A DNA stretch of 64,000 bases, taken from the NCBI RefSeq assembly GCF_046602855.1, contig NZ_JBKINJ010000001.1:806001-870000 (forward strand). Direction: 5' to 3'. This DNA is from Gracilimonas sp046602855. Its GTDB lineage: Bacteria; Bacteroidota; Rhodothermia; Balneolales; Balneolaceae. Shown here piece by piece: positions 25,639-33,856 of this stretch. The position numbers and the translations under genes were made by a program. Each line of letters opens with the position of its first letter. Positions within the stretch are counted from its first letter, which is position 1. A model generated the notes under the pieces. That model did not search any database, was not told the DNA's origin, and saw nothing but the letters and a program-made list of their open reading frames with translations.

Positions 25639-28332
25639 TCACCCTTCAAAATCCTTCAGCTGCTCATTCAATTTTGCTATACTTTCCTCAGTATCGGCTT
25701 TTTTCTTCTTCTCTTTTTCTACAACAGCCTCCGGGGCGTTATTAACGAAACCGTCGTTGTTTAATTTGGCTTTGATTCCCTTTAAGAATCCTTCCAGGCG
25801 GTCGATCTCTTTCTGGATGCGTTCTCGTTCTTTTTCAAAATCAACGAGTCCCTCCAAAGGAACATAGATCTCATTTCCATCCACCATAGAGGATGAATAA
25901 ACCTTTGGTTTCTCAACCTTTGTTCCCACTTCAAGGCTTGAGATATTTTCTAATTTCTCCAGAACAATCCGGTTGGTTGATACAGACTGTGCCGTAGATT
26001 CATCTTTCGTGTTAATGAAGACGCTCAATTCTTCTTTTGGTGATACGTTGACTTCCGAACGGATATTTCTCAATGAGGAAACCATTTCCTGAAGAACGCC
26101 AAAGGTTTGAATGTCTTTTTTGTTCAATCTGTATTCATCCACTTTTGGCCATTCTGTGATCAGCAGGGCTTCCTCAGTGGAACGCTCCTGAATATGCTGC
26201 CAGATCTCTTCACTGATGAACGGCATGAAAGGATGGAGGAGCTTCATTAGCTGCTCAAAGAATCCAAGCGCTGTGTTTAGTTTTTCTTTCGAAATATGTT
26301 GGCCGTATTCTTCAGGCTTGGCCAGCTCAATGTACCAGTCACAGAAATCATCCCAGATCAAAGAGTAGATCTTCTTGATGGCATCATTCAGCTTGTATTT
26401 ATCGAAGTCTTCATTCACCCCGGCAATGGTTTCCTGAATACGGGCTGACATCCATCGGTCAGAAATATCATTTTCGTTGATGTCGGTTGTGGGTTCATAA
26501 TGTACACCATCTTCCATGTTCATGGTGAGAAACCTGAAGGCATTCCAGATCTTATTACTGAAATTCCGGCCTTGCTCGCAGAGCTTTTCATCGAAGGGGA
26601 GGTCATTTCCGGCGGGTGTTGCAAACAACATTCCCATACGGATACCATCGGCTCCGTATTTATCAATAAGCTCCAGAGGATCAGGGGAATTCCCAAGGCT
26701 CTTGCTCATTTTGCGGCCTTTTTTATCGCGTACGATACCAGTGTAATACACGTTATCGAACGGCTTGTCGTCCATATACTCATACCCGGCAATGATCATC
26801 CGTGCCACCCAGAAGAACATGATCTCAGGGGCAGTTACCAGGTCTTTGGTTGGGTAGTAGTAATCTAATTCTTTATTCGGATCGCGCTTCTGATATTCCG
26901 CGATGTATTTCGGATCAAAAACAGAAATTGGCCATAACCATGATGAAAACCAGGTATCCAGTACATCCTCATCCTGCCTTAGTTTCTCATGTTTTGAATT
27001 TTTAATTTTGAATTTTTCTTTGGCTTCATCTTCGGTTTTAGCTACAACAAATTCTTCATCTTCATTATACCAGGCTGGGATTCTGTGTCCCCACCAAAGC
27101 TGACGGGATATACACCAATCACGAACATTTTCCATCCAATGGCGGTAGGTGTTCTTGAATTTGGCAGGATGAAATTCAACTGTGTCGTCCATTACGTTTT
27201 CGAGGGCGGGCTGAGCCAGTTCTTTCATGGATACCCACCACTGTAGCGAAAGGCGTGGTTCTATCACAGCATCGGTCCGTTCTGAATAGCCGACCTTATT
27301 TTTATAATCTTCGGTTTTCAGCAGCAGATCTGCTTCGTCAAGATCTTTAACTATATGTTTGCGGGCTTTAAATCGGTCCATTCCGATGTATAGTTCGCCT
27401 TCCTCGCTTACGGTTCCGTCCTCGTTAAGCATGTTAATGGTAGGCAAGTTGTGCTTTTGCCCAATGTTATAGTCATTTTCATCGTGAGCCGGAGTGATTT
27501 TTAAGCAACCCGTTCCAAATTCCATATCTACATAATCATCTTCTATGATTGGTACTTCACGATTTACAAGCGGCACGATCACATTTTTGCCTTTCAGGTG
27601 AGTATACCTTTCATCCTCTGGATTGATACAAACAGCGGTATCACCCAATAGCGTCTCCGGTCTGGTAGTAGCGATAGTTACATAATCATTTTCGCCCACA
27701 ATTTTATACTTTATGTGATACAGCTTGGAATTTACTTCCTTGTGAATCACCTCTTCATCACTCAAAGCAGTTTTAGCAACCGGATCCCAATTGATCATCC
27801 TTGCACCGCGATAGATCTTTCCTTTTTCAAACAGATCAATGAATACATCGATCACACTTTCGGAATACTCGGGATTCATTGTGAAATTGGTGCGATCCCA
27901 ATCACAACTGGCTCCTAATTTCTTAAGTTGCTCCAGGATTATACCGCCGTGTTCGTGTGTCCATTCCCAGGCATGCTCCATGAATTCATCCCGACCAAGA
28001 TCACTTTTCTTTACACCTTTTTCCCGGAGTCTCCTTACAACTTTAGCTTCCGTAGCAATGGAGGCATGATCTGTTCCGGGCACCCAGCATGCATTATAGC
28101 CCTGCATGCGGGCTCTTCTTACCAAAACATCCTGAATGGTATTGTTGAGCATGTGGCCCATGTGAAGTACGCCTGTTACGTTAGGCGGTGGTATAACGAC
28201 GGTAAAAGATTCTCTATCATCGGGAGTTGAATGGAAGTAATTGTTCTCCATCCAGTGCTGATACCATTTATCCTCAACTTTGGAAGCGTCGTATTGTGCG
28301 GGAATGTCTAAGTTATTTGAATCAGAACTCAT
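25639..28332 (-). CDS. valS: Valyl-tRNA synthetase
   Basis: An 897-residue class I aminoacyl-tRNA synthetase charging tRNA-Val. The HIGH-like motif PPPNVTGVLHMGHML is near residues 48-62, the editing domain follows with TTRPETLLGD, then VLDTWFSSWLWP, the KMSKS loop GRKMSKSLGNSPDP near residue 540, an anticodon-binding domain, and the C-terminal Lys/Glu-rich coiled coil of bacterial ValRS. The ATG at 28330-28332 is preferred because the product then begins near conserved IPAQYDASKVEDKW; an in-frame ATG at 28371 would add 13 unusual residues. A short lysine-rich segment before VLDTW is encoded by a tandem repeat (26992-27017). Minus strand, downstream of rsmB. Confidence 0.95.
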   Translation of the reverse strand: MSSDSNNLDIPAQYDASKVEDKWYQHWMENNYFHSTPDDRESFTVVIPPPNVTGVLHMGHMLNNTIQDVLVRRARMQGYNACWVPGTDHASIATEAKVVRRLREKGVKKSDLGRDEFMEHAWEWTHEHGGIILEQLKKLGASCDWDRTNFTMNPEYSESVIDVFIDLFEKGKIYRGARMINWDPVAKTALSDEEVIHKEVNSKLYHIKYKIVGENDYVTIATTRPETLLGDTAVCINPEDERYTHLKGKNVIVPLVNREVPIIEDDYVDMEFGTGCLKITPAHDENDYNIGQKHNLPTINMLNEDGTVSEEGELYIGMDRFKARKHIVKDLDEADLLLKTEDYKNKVGYSERTDAVIEPRLSLQWWVSMKELAQPALENVMDDTVEFHPAKFKNTYRHWMENVRDWCISRQLWWGHRIPAWYNEDEEFVVAKTEDEAKEKFKIKNSKHEKLRQDEDVLDTWFSSWLWPISVFDPKYIAEYQKRDPNKELDYYYPTKDLVTAPEIMFFWVARMIIAGYEYMDDKPFDNVYYTGIVRDKKGRKMSKSLGNSPDPLELIDKYGADGIRMGMLFATPAGNDLPFDEKLCEQGRNFSNKIWNAFRFLTMNMEDGVHYEPTTDINENDISDRWMSARIQETIAGVNEDFDKYKLNDAIKKIYSLIWDDFCDWYIELAKPEEYGQHISKEKLNTALGFFEQLMKLLHPFMPFISEEIWQHIQERSTEEALLITEWPKVDEYRLNKKDIQTFGVLQEMVSSLRNIRSEVNVSPKEELSVFINTKDESTAQSVSTNRIVLEKLENISSLEVGTKVEKPKVYSSSMVDGNEIYVPLEGLVDFEKERERIQKEIDRLEGFLKGIKAKLNNDGFVNNAPEAVVEKEKKKKADTEESIAKLNEQLKDFEG
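26992..27017. repeat. Two-copy 14-bp tandem repeat inside valS
   Basis: TTTTGAATTTTT occurs at 26992-27003 and again at 27006-27017, a 14-bp period. On the coding strand it gives a basic low-complexity stretch (KFKIKNSK) between the editing domain and the catalytic core, just before QDEDVLDTW. It looks like a repeat tolerated within the gene. Confidence 0.55.
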
Positions 28333-28378
28333 AAAATGATTACAGGTAGCGTTAGTTGATAAAGCATCCAATGTAAGA

Positions 28379-28408
28379 ATTCAGAATTCTGAATCGAGAA
28401 TTCTGAAT
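28379..28408. repeat. Palindrome plus 14-bp tandem repeat between valS and rsmB
   Basis: ATTCAGAATTCTGAAT (28379-28394) is a perfect 16-bp palindrome. Its AGAATTCTGAAT half-unit is repeated exactly at 28397-28408, a 14-bp period. It fills most of the short gap after rsmB and before valS. It has no T-run, so it is not a standard terminator. Confidence 0.6.
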
Positions 28409-28417
28409 TTTGATAAT

Positions 28418-29737
28418 TTACTTAACTCGCTTAAGGAGTACACCAAAGTGGCCGTCACAGCCATGCTTGTGAGGTAAGGTCTGGTAAGAAAGAGTGTCTT
28501 CTGCCAATACTTCCTCTGGGAGATAATCATCAAGTGGCTCCAGCTCAAAGTTGTCGTATCTTTCCAGAAACTTGGTTATCTGTTCCATATTCTCTTCAGG
28601 TTCCAGTGAACAGGTGCTGTAAACCAGCCGGCCGCCACGTTTTACCATATTGGCAGCTTCTTCAAGTAATTCTTCCTGAAGGGCAACAGCATTTTTCAGT
28701 CCTTCTTCATCACGTCTCCATCGGAGGTCAGCACGCTTACTTAAAACACCGGTTCCGGTACAAGGAGCATCTAACAATACAGCATCGGCTAAACCTAAAT
28801 TGACTTCCCGTACATCTCCGCCTCTGATCTTTATATTTTCTGCTCCATAATTGAGGGCACTTTCAGCAAGCTTTTGAAGTCTTTCAGTTGAAATGTCGAC
28901 CGAAGTAATGTCGCCTTCGGCTTGCATCAGGTCAGCCATCATAATAGACTTGGTTCCGGGAGCAGCACAAAGGTCGAATACTTTCTCACCCGGTTGTGGA
29001 TCCAGAACGGTAGGGGCAAAACCGGCAGCAATGTCTTGTACCAAACAGATGCCTTTACTTAGTAAACCTTTTTCGATAAACGGTTGCACAGAATCTACTT
29101 TATAATAATAGGGCAGCCACTCACTCGCTTCAAAATTGACATCCATCTTTTCCATACGGAGTTCAAAATTCTCAGGCTTGGTTCGCAAACTGTTAACCCG
29201 TACGTAATAATGGGGGCGGGTGTTATTGGCCTGCATGAGCTGAAAAGCTTCGCGCTCCCCAAAACGTTTTCTCCATCTTGCAACCATCCACTCAGGATGG
29301 GAGAAGGTGGTGGCTACCAATTTATTTCTGTCTTTAAAAGCAGGCTTGGGAAGTTTTTCCCGATCTCTTTGGAGATTACGCATGATCGCATTGACCAAGT
29401 CACCTGTTTTGGAGCCGAGCTTCATTTTGGCGATCTCAACGGCTTCATTGATGGCTGCATAATCAGGCGTGCTGTCCATGAACAGCATATCATAAATTGA
29501 CAGTCTAAGGATGTTCTTTAGCCCAGGTTTCATTTCCTTGACCGAGACGCTTGAAAATTCATCGATCAAAAAATCCAGATAACTTCTTTTTCTTAGGATA
29601 TTTTGAACATATTCACGCACCTGAGCACGTTCACGCGTTTCAAGTTCATCCGCTTTAGAATAATCCAGCCGACCGTTTTCGTCGAAATCAATTAGAATGT
29701 CTACACTTACTGAGCGTTCTGATAATTCGGTTTCCAA
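28418..29737 (-). CDS. rsmB: 16S rRNA (cytosine-C5) methyltransferase RsmB
   Basis: A 439-residue SAM-dependent methyltransferase that makes m5C967 in 16S rRNA. The N-terminal NusB-like RNA-binding domain (about 1-140) includes LRLSIYDMLFMDSTPDYAAINEAVEIAK. The Rossmann methyltransferase domain shows VFDLCAAPGTKS for SAM, DAVLLDAPCTGTGVLSKR, and VYSTCSLEPEEN with the catalytic Cys. The start is uncertain: no ATG or GTG lies near the expected N-terminus, TTG at 29735-29737 is the best candidate, and the frame is open to about 29792. A terminator-like hairpin sits just 40 bp upstream. ValS follows on the same strand. Confidence 0.92.
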   Translation of the reverse strand: METELSERSVSVDILIDFDENGRLDYSKADELETRERAQVREYVQNILRKRSYLDFLIDEFSSVSVKEMKPGLKNILRLSIYDMLFMDSTPDYAAINEAVEIAKMKLGSKTGDLVNAIMRNLQRDREKLPKPAFKDRNKLVATTFSHPEWMVARWRKRFGEREAFQLMQANNTRPHYYVRVNSLRTKPENFELRMEKMDVNFEASEWLPYYYKVDSVQPFIEKGLLSKGICLVQDIAAGFAPTVLDPQPGEKVFDLCAAPGTKSIMMADLMQAEGDITSVDISTERLQKLAESALNYGAENIKIRGGDVREVNLGLADAVLLDAPCTGTGVLSKRADLRWRRDEEGLKNAVALQEELLEEAANMVKRGGRLVYSTCSLEPEENMEQITKFLERYDNFELEPLDDYLPEEVLAEDTLSYQTLPHKHGCDGHFGVLLKRVK

Positions 29738-29773
29738 AGGAGTCAGATTTTTAAATTTGTGGTTGCCTGCTAT

Positions 29774-29800
29774 AAAAAAAGGTGATTGAATTCACCTTTT
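29774..29800 (-). terminator. Rho-independent terminator just upstream of rsmB
   Basis: AAAAGGTGA (29777-29785) and TCACCTTTT (29792-29800) form a 9-bp stem with a 6-nt loop. Read on the minus strand a seven-T run follows (29780 down to 29774). It can end the DUF4139 gene transcript, or act as an attenuator for rsmB, whose start is only about 37 bp further on. Confidence 0.7.
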
Positions 29801-29915
29801 GCAAATAATTCGATTCTTTCAGTGAAACCAATAACCTTGTGTGGCTTCAATAGCTTTGAAAGATAAAATTTTAACGCGGGACTTGCTAATGTAAGTGTGC
29901 TCTTTTAGCAGAAAT

Positions 29916-31499
29916 TTAGTATCTGATCTGTTGACCAGACGGATATTCAACCTGATATTCAAATCGTACATTTTCTGTGGTGCTCGGAGGCAGGGTCAAC
30001 AGCCATGTTATAATGCCGGTTTCTTTGTTCAGTTTTCCACCTGATAGCCGGAGTGACTCTACTTTGATGCTTTCATTCTTGGAGACCGGAATTTGATCTT
30101 TAACCGTGATGTCAATGGGTTCATTTTTTGTATTTCTGATACTTATCTCCCAGGAATTTTTTTCACGAACTTTATTTCCGAAAAAGCTACGTTCCTCAAA
30201 ATCCTGAACCTTATTTCGTTCTACAACAATACTCTCATCTCTGCCAAGAGAAACAGTGAGGGTATCATCAAAGGTGTCAGGGTTAATTCTTGTGGTACCA
30301 ATAAATTTATTTTCGAAATAAACATTGCCCTTACCGGCTAACAGGTTTAGGTCTTCCCAGTTTGCCATGTGTCCTACCAGATAAGCAGTTTGTGATAGTT
30401 TGGGTATGGTGGTGTATGAGTAGTTAGTTTGAACTTCAGAACGGTTGACTTCAACTGTATGGACTTTCCCATCAGAAGGTACCGTATAGCGTGTTTTTAT
30501 TCGATAACTAAATGATGTTTGATTTCTGCTAAAATCAGGCAAAGATAATGCCGCTTCCATAGTCATGTCATTTTCAGACTCGCCAGCGGAGGCGGAACCG
30601 TTAACAACTACTTCTCTTAAAGCTTGCTTATCCATTGCAGGCGGCGTTTGATAAAGGTCAACATAGCTTGGGTTAAGGGAAGGCAGGACCGAATTAGCAG
30701 AAGGATTACCGGAGTTAATAGTAATGACAACATTTTCCCAGTCAATCCCGGTATTTTGATAAATATCAGCTTTATAACTGATATTCAGGGGATTTGATAT
30801 ATCATCGGAACGAATGTCGTATGAGGGGGTCCAGCCTGCTGACGGTGCCAGGAAATCCAGTGTAAAGGTGAGGCTTTGATCTTTTTCTGAATAGACTTCA
30901 GCTATCACTTCTGAAAATCGGGTTTGTAGTCCACCTCTCAATTCATTGATCTGTGAAACGAGCTTATTCAGCTGAATACGGCTTGTTTGAATGGAATCAT
31001 TAAGTTCGATCTCATCTTTCTTTAAATAACGGGCACGTTCTCTGTAAAGGTCCAGGAATTGAGCAAGTTCTGCTGCGGTCAGTTCTTTATTACCAATATT
31101 TGAAGTTGTATTCTCAAGTAGCCTGAGTTCATTTTGTATTACACTCAGGTCCGATTCAAGAACCGTAATTTTTTGCTGAAGGGAATCCCTTTGCACCTCA
31201 AGTGCCTGTATTTGTGGATCAGGTATCTCACTGTAGAAGTAATTGAACCCTCTTTTCATTGATTGAACGGTGAAGGTGCCTGTGGCTTTCAGCTGCAAAC
31301 TATTTTGATTCAAATAGGGGGTGAGTCTATTAAAAACAATGATATTCTTTCCCTGTTTAAGATCAACATCAGCGGTGCGCTGGATCTGAGCCTGCTGCCT
31401 GAAAACCGTCACTTCACTGATGGAAGATGATATGTTAACGGTGTCAGCCGGCACAAAAAGAGAAGCAATAAAAATATGGGCTAAGAGAATGAATGTCAT
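29916..31499 (-). CDS. DUF4139 domain-containing protein (mucoidy inhibitor MuiA-like)
   Basis: A 527-residue exported protein with signal peptide at residues 1-18. The N-terminal DUF4140 region (about 25-120) starts ISEVTVFRQQAQIQRTADVDL. A coiled coil of about 100 residues follows (VQRDSLQQKITVLESDLSV), then the C-terminal DUF4139 domain with LDFLAPSAGWTPSYDIR and INSGNPSANSVLPSLNP. It ends with NVRFEYQVEYPSGQQIRY. This is the layout of the MuiA family, named for an effect on capsule; the biochemical role is unknown. Likely periplasmic or surface. A short disordered insertion (about 300-320) replaces part of the usual linker. Followed by the 29774 terminator. Confidence 0.88.
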   Translation of the reverse strand: MTFILLAHIFIASLFVPADTVNISSSISEVTVFRQQAQIQRTADVDLKQGKNIIVFNRLTPYLNQNSLQLKATGTFTVQSMKRGFNYFYSEIPDPQIQALEVQRDSLQQKITVLESDLSVIQNELRLLENTTSNIGNKELTAAELAQFLDLYRERARYLKKDEIELNDSIQTSRIQLNKLVSQINELRGGLQTRFSEVIAEVYSEKDQSLTFTLDFLAPSAGWTPSYDIRSDDISNPLNISYKADIYQNTGIDWENVVITINSGNPSANSVLPSLNPSYVDLYQTPPAMDKQALREVVVNGSASAGESENDMTMEAALSLPDFSRNQTSFSYRIKTRYTVPSDGKVHTVEVNRSEVQTNYSYTTIPKLSQTAYLVGHMANWEDLNLLAGKGNVYFENKFIGTTRINPDTFDDTLTVSLGRDESIVVERNKVQDFEERSFFGNKVREKNSWEISIRNTKNEPIDITVKDQIPVSKNESIKVESLRLSGGKLNKETGIITWLLTLPPSTTENVRFEYQVEYPSGQQIRY

Positions 31500-31976
31500 T
31501 TTTAGAACACTTAATTAATAGTTGGTCAAACTTGAACATAGTATAAAACAAATAAACCTGCATCTTGATGTTACACTATGGTCTGATAATTTTTTTGGTA
31601 AATAGATCTGAAATACCCCTGCTTTTCGTTGTGGCGCTCAGCTCTGTAAGGCCTATCTCTCGGTTTGACGACTAAAGTCCGTCTGACCGATTGTTGGACT
31701 TTGCTTTCGAGTCCTGCCGTCTACTCATGTAGAGGCTCCCAATCGTAATCTATCGATCAGACGGGTGATCCGTAAGATCGAGTTCGTGGGTGTTTTATCG
31801 GTCTACTTATCAGAGCAGGGTGGCGGCAGTTAGTCATTAAAATTACCTTCTGTATTAACCTGCTTTTTTTCGTTGCCTCTCTTTAAGTATCTCACTATCT
31901 TTATCAGCCTTTGCAGTAGCGTATAAATATGCTGCTAAATCAATAAAGCTAAACAAACAAAATCGCGATTTACCAC
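31500..31976. other. 477-bp spacer upstream of atpD
   Basis: No coding frame is convincing. It contains a more G/C-rich structured segment (31617-31870, annotated as ncRNA candidate). Bases 31871-31976 are A/T-rich with a TATAAAT at 31922-31928 that could be the -10 of an atpD promoter. Bases 31500-31616 must hold the promoter of the divergent DUF4139 gene. Confidence 0.6.
31617..31870 (+). ncRNA. Candidate structured RNA or atpD leader with alternative helices
   Basis: Nested helices: GCTCTGTAAG (31641-31650) pairs with CTTATCAGAGC (31806-31816) with one bulged base; CCGTCTGA (31679-31686) with TCAGACGG (31757-31764); CGATTG (31688-31693) with CAATCG (31740-31745); GGACT/AGTCC (31696-31714) and CTAC/GTAG (31721-31732) sit inside. 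Competing pairings also exist: AAAGTCC/GGACTTT (31674-31702) and CGATC-ACGG/CCGT-GATCG (31754-31780). AGCAGG (31814-31819) can pair either with CCTGCT at 31618-31623 or with CCTGCT at 31859-31864, which leads straight into T7. A long hairpin with a central bubble recalls 6S RNA; a terminator-controlled leader is the alternative. Most wobble pairs favour the plus strand. Family unknown. Confidence 0.45.
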
Positions 31977-33476
31977 ATGAATAAAGGAACGATAGCGCAG
32001 GTAATTGGACCTGTAGTTGATGTTGATTTTCTAGAAAGTAAAACACCGCCTGTTCTCAATGCCCTTGAGATAGAAATGACGGACGGATCCACATTAATCT
32101 TAGAAGTTGCACAACACCTTGGTGAAGATCGTGTGCGTACTATCGCGATGGATTCCACTGACGGTCTCGTAAGAGGCATGGAAGTGATCAATACCGGCAA
32201 AGCTATTTCAATGCCTATTGGTGAAGATATTCGCGGACGTCTGTTTAATGTGGTGGGCGAATCAATTGATGGTATTGATGCTCCAGAAGGAAAAGAGTCT
32301 TATCCTATTCACCGTGATGCGCCTGCTTTTGATCAACTTGCAACATCCTCTGAAATGCTTGAAACGGGCATAAAAGTGGTTGATCTGCTTTGCCCTTATG
32401 CTAAAGGTGGCAAGATCGGTTTGTTTGGTGGTGCCGGTGTAGGTAAAACAGTTTTGATCCAGGAGCTTATTAACAACATCGCAAAGCAACACGGTGGTTT
32501 GTCTGTATTTGCCGGTGTTGGTGAACGTACCCGTGAAGGAAATGACCTTCTGCGAGAATTCATTGAATCCGGAATTATCAACTACGGTGATGAATTTAAA
32601 AAATCTATGGAAGAAGGAGAGTGGGACCTTTCCAAAGTAGATAAGGCAAAACTTAAAGAATCTCAGGCTACCCTGGTATTTGGTCAGATGAATGAGCCTC
32701 CCGGAGCACGTGCTCGCGTTGCGCTCTCAGGTTTGACCGTTGCTGAGTATTTTCGTGATGAAGTTTCCCGTGATATCCTGCTTTTTATTGATAATATTTT
32801 TCGATTTACACAGGCCGGTTCTGAGGTGTCTGCACTTTTAGGTCGAATGCCTTCTGCTGTAGGGTACCAGCCGACATTGGCTTCTGAGATGGGTGATCTT
32901 CAGGAACGTATTACTTCTACTAAAGACGGTTCCATTACATCGGTACAGGCTGTATATGTACCCGCTGATGACTTGACTGACCCTGCTCCTGCAACCACTT
33001 TTACTCACCTGGATGCCACTACCGTACTTTCTCGCGCATTGACACAGATCGGTATTTATCCTGCGGTTGATCCGCTTGATTCGACATCCACCATTTTGGA
33101 TCCTAAAGTAGTGGGACAAGAGCATTACGATATTGCAAACCGCGTGACCCGTCTTCTGCAGAATTACAAAGATCTTCAGGACATCATCGCCATTCTTGGT
33201 ATGGATGAACTTTCTGATGAGGATAAACTTGTAGTAAGCCGTGCACGTCGTGTTCAGCGTTTCCTGTCACAGAACTTCCATGTTGCTGAGCAGTTTACCG
33301 GTCAACCGGGTGTATATGTGAAAGTAGAAGATACAATCAAAGGGTTTAAAATGATCCTCGATGGTGAACTTGATCATCTGCCTGAGAATGCTTTCTACAT
33401 GGTAGGGGATATTCAGGAAGCGATCGAAAAAGGCGAAAAACTGCTGGAAGAAAGCGAACAGGAAGAAGCAGCATAA
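31977..33476 (+). CDS. atpD: ATP synthase F1 subunit beta
   Basis: The catalytic beta subunit of F1Fo ATP synthase, 499 residues. Walker A GGAGVGKT is at 151-158, followed by the GERTREGNDL loop, catalytic Glu in that loop, Walker B ILLFIDNIFRF, and the DELSDEDKLVVSRARRVQRF stretch of the C-terminal domain (DELSEED in most species). A roughly 25-residue charged insertion (GDEFKKSMEEGEWDLSKVDK) after the Walker A domain is characteristic of Bacteroidota-type beta subunits. It is followed 20 bp later by atpC; the remaining atp genes are elsewhere, as is usual for this group. A long leader upstream contains a structured RNA candidate. Confidence 0.98.
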   Translation: MNKGTIAQVIGPVVDVDFLESKTPPVLNALEIEMTDGSTLILEVAQHLGEDRVRTIAMDSTDGLVRGMEVINTGKAISMPIGEDIRGRLFNVVGESIDGIDAPEGKESYPIHRDAPAFDQLATSSEMLETGIKVVDLLCPYAKGGKIGLFGGAGVGKTVLIQELINNIAKQHGGLSVFAGVGERTREGNDLLREFIESGIINYGDEFKKSMEEGEWDLSKVDKAKLKESQATLVFGQMNEPPGARARVALSGLTVAEYFRDEVSRDILLFIDNIFRFTQAGSEVSALLGRMPSAVGYQPTLASEMGDLQERITSTKDGSITSVQAVYVPADDLTDPAPATTFTHLDATTVLSRALTQIGIYPAVDPLDSTSTILDPKVVGQEHYDIANRVTRLLQNYKDLQDIIAILGMDELSDEDKLVVSRARRVQRFLSQNFHVAEQFTGQPGVYVKVEDTIKGFKMILDGELDHLPENAFYMVGDIQEAIEKGEKLLEESEQEEAA

Positions 33477-33496
33477 TTAATTTATTATAGCAGATC

Positions 33497-33754
33497 ATGA
33501 GTACTTTTAACGCACAAATATTGACGCCCAACGGCTCTCTTTTTGAAGGAGAAGTTAGTGGTGTAAAACTGCCGGGTTCAAAAGGTAGTTTTGAAGTAAA
33601 AGCTAATCACGCTGCGATTGTGTCAACACTGGAAGAAGGAAACGTGCTTGTCCGGAAATCGGGCGGTGATGTAACTTACACTATATCAGGTGGTTTTGTT
33701 GAAGTAAACAATAATAAATTGACTCTATTGGCAGAATCGGTCAGTGAGTCCTAG
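33497..33754 (+). CDS. atpC: ATP synthase F1 subunit epsilon, short form
   Basis: An 85-residue epsilon subunit of the central stalk. It contains only the N-terminal beta-sandwich (AQILTPNGSLFEGEVSGVKLP and ANHAAIVSTLEEGNVLV) and stops where the C-terminal two-helix inhibitory domain would begin in E. coli (about 138 residues). Short epsilon subunits are known in Bacteroidota, so this is probably native rather than a truncation. ATP-hydrolysis inhibition by the epsilon C-terminus should be absent. It is co-transcribed with atpD and followed by a strong terminator. Confidence 0.95.
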   Translation: MSTFNAQILTPNGSLFEGEVSGVKLPGSKGSFEVKANHAAIVSTLEEGNVLVRKSGGDVTYTISGGFVEVNNNKLTLLAESVSES

Positions 33755-33776
33755 CTGTTTACAGATAAATGAATTG

Positions 33777-33811
33777 AAAGCCGGTATCCAAATTGGGTAC
33801 CGGCTTTTTTT
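33777..33811 (+). terminator. Rho-independent terminator of atpDC
   Basis: AAAGCCGGTATCC (33777-33789) pairs with GGGTACCGGCTTT (33795-33807), 13 bp including one G-U pair, with a 5-nt loop and a seven-T run (33805-33811). Confidence 0.92.
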
Positions 33812-33856
33812 GTATCTGGTTTGAAGTATCATAGACCCAATTAATAACCATGAAAA

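Noticed and set aside
29084..29500. 138-codon plus-strand open frame inside rsmB
   Set aside because: Antisense shadow of a well-conserved methyltransferase; no recognisable domain or ribosome binding site.
31690..31720. tRNA-like T-loop (TTTCGAGTCC) in the atpD leader
   Set aside because: No matching acceptor stem, the spacing is far too short for a cloverleaf and the G53-C61 pair is absent.
31617..31870. RNase P RNA or tmRNA as identity of the structured leader
   Set aside because: The GAGGAAAGTCC core of RNase P and the peptide-tag and tRNA-like ends of tmRNA were looked for on both strands and not found.
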